A stretch of DNA of 7,016 bases from Xanthobacteraceae bacterium (lineage in GTDB: Bacteria; Pseudomonadota; Alphaproteobacteria; Rhizobiales; Xanthobacteraceae). The DNA is taken from assembly GCA_030043175.1 (NCBI GenBank), contig JASHYD010001289.1, positions 1 to 7,016 on the forward strand, read 5' to 3'. Under the pieces are notes generated by a model. That model was not told where the DNA came from. It made no database searches and saw only the letters and a program-made list of their open reading frames with translations. Below, in pieces: positions 6,350 through 7,016 of this stretch. The translations under genes and the position numbers were made by a program. The stretch's first letter is position 1. Every line of letters starts with the position of its first letter.

Positions 6350-6772
6350 CGGTTGCAAGGGCCGCATGTTCCAGGGAGAAGGTGGCCGCTCATTCCCAAA
6401 CAGCATCGCGCAGGATTGCTGGGCGCCGATCCGGACTTCCGGGACGACAATGGCTCGTGCCGCTCGATTGGCTCACTTGGGCATCAAAATCCGTCGATCG
6501 CGACGCGGTTTGCCGCTTGCTCCGTCGTCAGGAGCGCACTCCGTGCGGCGACGATGACTCCCGGGTTGCGAGCAGCCGCGTAAATCGCTCACCATGTCTG
6601 TTCTTGGCCCGCCTCTGCCGACTTGCGCGGTGCACCAAACTCGTCGGCTATCCGAGGTACTGCAGACGTGCCGGTGGAACTGCCCCTAGCCGTTGTTGAC
6701 CCAATTCCGACATAAGCCCGGCGGCCAAGGTGAGAAATATTCAGCAGCGTGGAGGAACTGTGTGGCCGAGAT
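6350..6772. other. Gene-poor stretch between the convergent ABC operon and LysR gene
   Basis: Open frames here are compositionally biased toward Arg, Ala and Ser and show no domain, signal peptide or ribosome binding site that I trust. Several short GC palindromes occur (for example CGCAC-TCC-GTGCG at 6535-6547) but none is followed by a T run in either direction, so I see no intrinsic terminator. The region should hold the ends of two opposing transcripts. Confidence 0.5.
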
Positions 6773-7016
6773 TTATATCAGAACGGCTTTCGGAAACTCG
6801 TCTGCCAGGTGATCCAAGAAGGCGCGGACCGATGGCAGAAGGCCCTGCCTGTAGGGAGTGAGAGCCGTGATGGTGGAGTCGTCAGCAAGCCAGGTGGGTA
6901 ACACCCGCCGCATTGCTCCCGATCGAACTTCTTCGCGACACACGTAGCCGGGCAGGGCGACAACGCCGAGGCCAGTGATCGCCGCCTGTTTCAGGCTGAT
7001 CATGTCGTCACTCAAG
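6773..7016 (-). CDS. LysR-type transcriptional regulator, C-terminal part (cut by window edge)
   Basis: About 80 residues are visible, ending at TAA 6773-6775; the N-terminus with its DNA-binding helix-turn-helix lies right of the window. The sequence matches the end of the LysR effector-binding domain. SLKQAAITGLGVVALPGYVC is the characteristic GxGIAxLP strand-helix, followed by EEVRSGAMRRVLPTW (the V-x-x-G-x-L-x-x-V-L-P-x-W type motif), then LTPYRQGLLPSVRAFLDHLADE (the P-x-R-x-x-x-P-x-V-R-A-F-x-D-x-L motif). The inducer is unknown. The gene is read toward the ABC operon, tail to tail, so it is not placed as the classical divergent LysR of that operon. It more likely controls genes to the right, though action on the operon cannot be excluded. 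Confidence 0.85.
   Translation of the reverse strand, partial: LSDDMISLKQAAITGLGVVALPGYVCREEVRSGAMRRVLPTWLADDSTITALTPYRQGLLPSVRAFLDHLADEFPKAVLI

Noticed and set aside
6535..6547. Hairpin CGCAC-TCC-GTGCG as terminator of the ABC operon
   Set aside because: The stem is only 5 bp, there is no T tract on either side, and it lies nearly 190 nt past the last stop.
6382..6699. Plus-strand open frame of 105 codons after the ATPase gene
   Set aside because: It is dominated by Arg, Cys and Ser, lacks a ribosome binding site or recognisable motif, and overlaps several equally unconvincing frames.

Overview
The window is GC-rich bacterial DNA. Codon usage, protein style and the gene families present suggest an alphaproteobacterium of the Rhizobiales/Bradyrhizobium-Rhodopseudomonas sort. 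This is an inference from family resemblance; no rRNA or marker gene is present to prove it.

Layout. The left third (1 to about 1350) is read on the minus strand and looks partly decayed. It holds the N-terminal part of an FAD-dependent pyridine nucleotide-disulfide reductase split by a one-base deletion near 326/327, an intact small secreted protein built of Arg-Gly nonapeptide repeats (619-891), and an unrecognised gene broken by an apparent one-base insertion at about 1101 (912-1347). From 1348 to 1960 I see no convincing intact gene, only short coding-like scraps.

The middle (1961-6349) is a compact five-gene plus-strand operon for a complete ABC importer of the nitrate/sulfonate/taurine (NitT/TauT) type. 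The order is periplasmic binding protein, permease, permease, alpha/beta-hydrolase-fold protein, ATPase. Three of the four junctions overlap (7 nt, 4 nt ATGA, 4 nt ATGA). The fourth is a 33-nt gap with its own ribosome binding site. The binding protein should capture a small organic ligand in the periplasm, the two different permeases should form a heterodimeric channel, and the ATPase should power it. The hydrolase-fold protein sits between permease and ATPase genes and presumably acts on the imported compound or its carrier. However, it carries Lys where the nucleophilic Ser should be, and probably Asn where the acid should be, so it is unlikely to be an ordinary serine hydrolase. The substrate cannot be read from the sequence.

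The right end (6350-7016) is a gene-poor stretch followed by the C-terminal part of a LysR-type regulator on the minus strand, cut by the window edge and convergent with the ABC operon.

The most interesting items are the nucleophile-less hydrolase-fold protein inside the transporter operon, the 27-bp/9-residue tandem repeat secreted protein, and the two one-base frame breaks within about 800 bp of each other.
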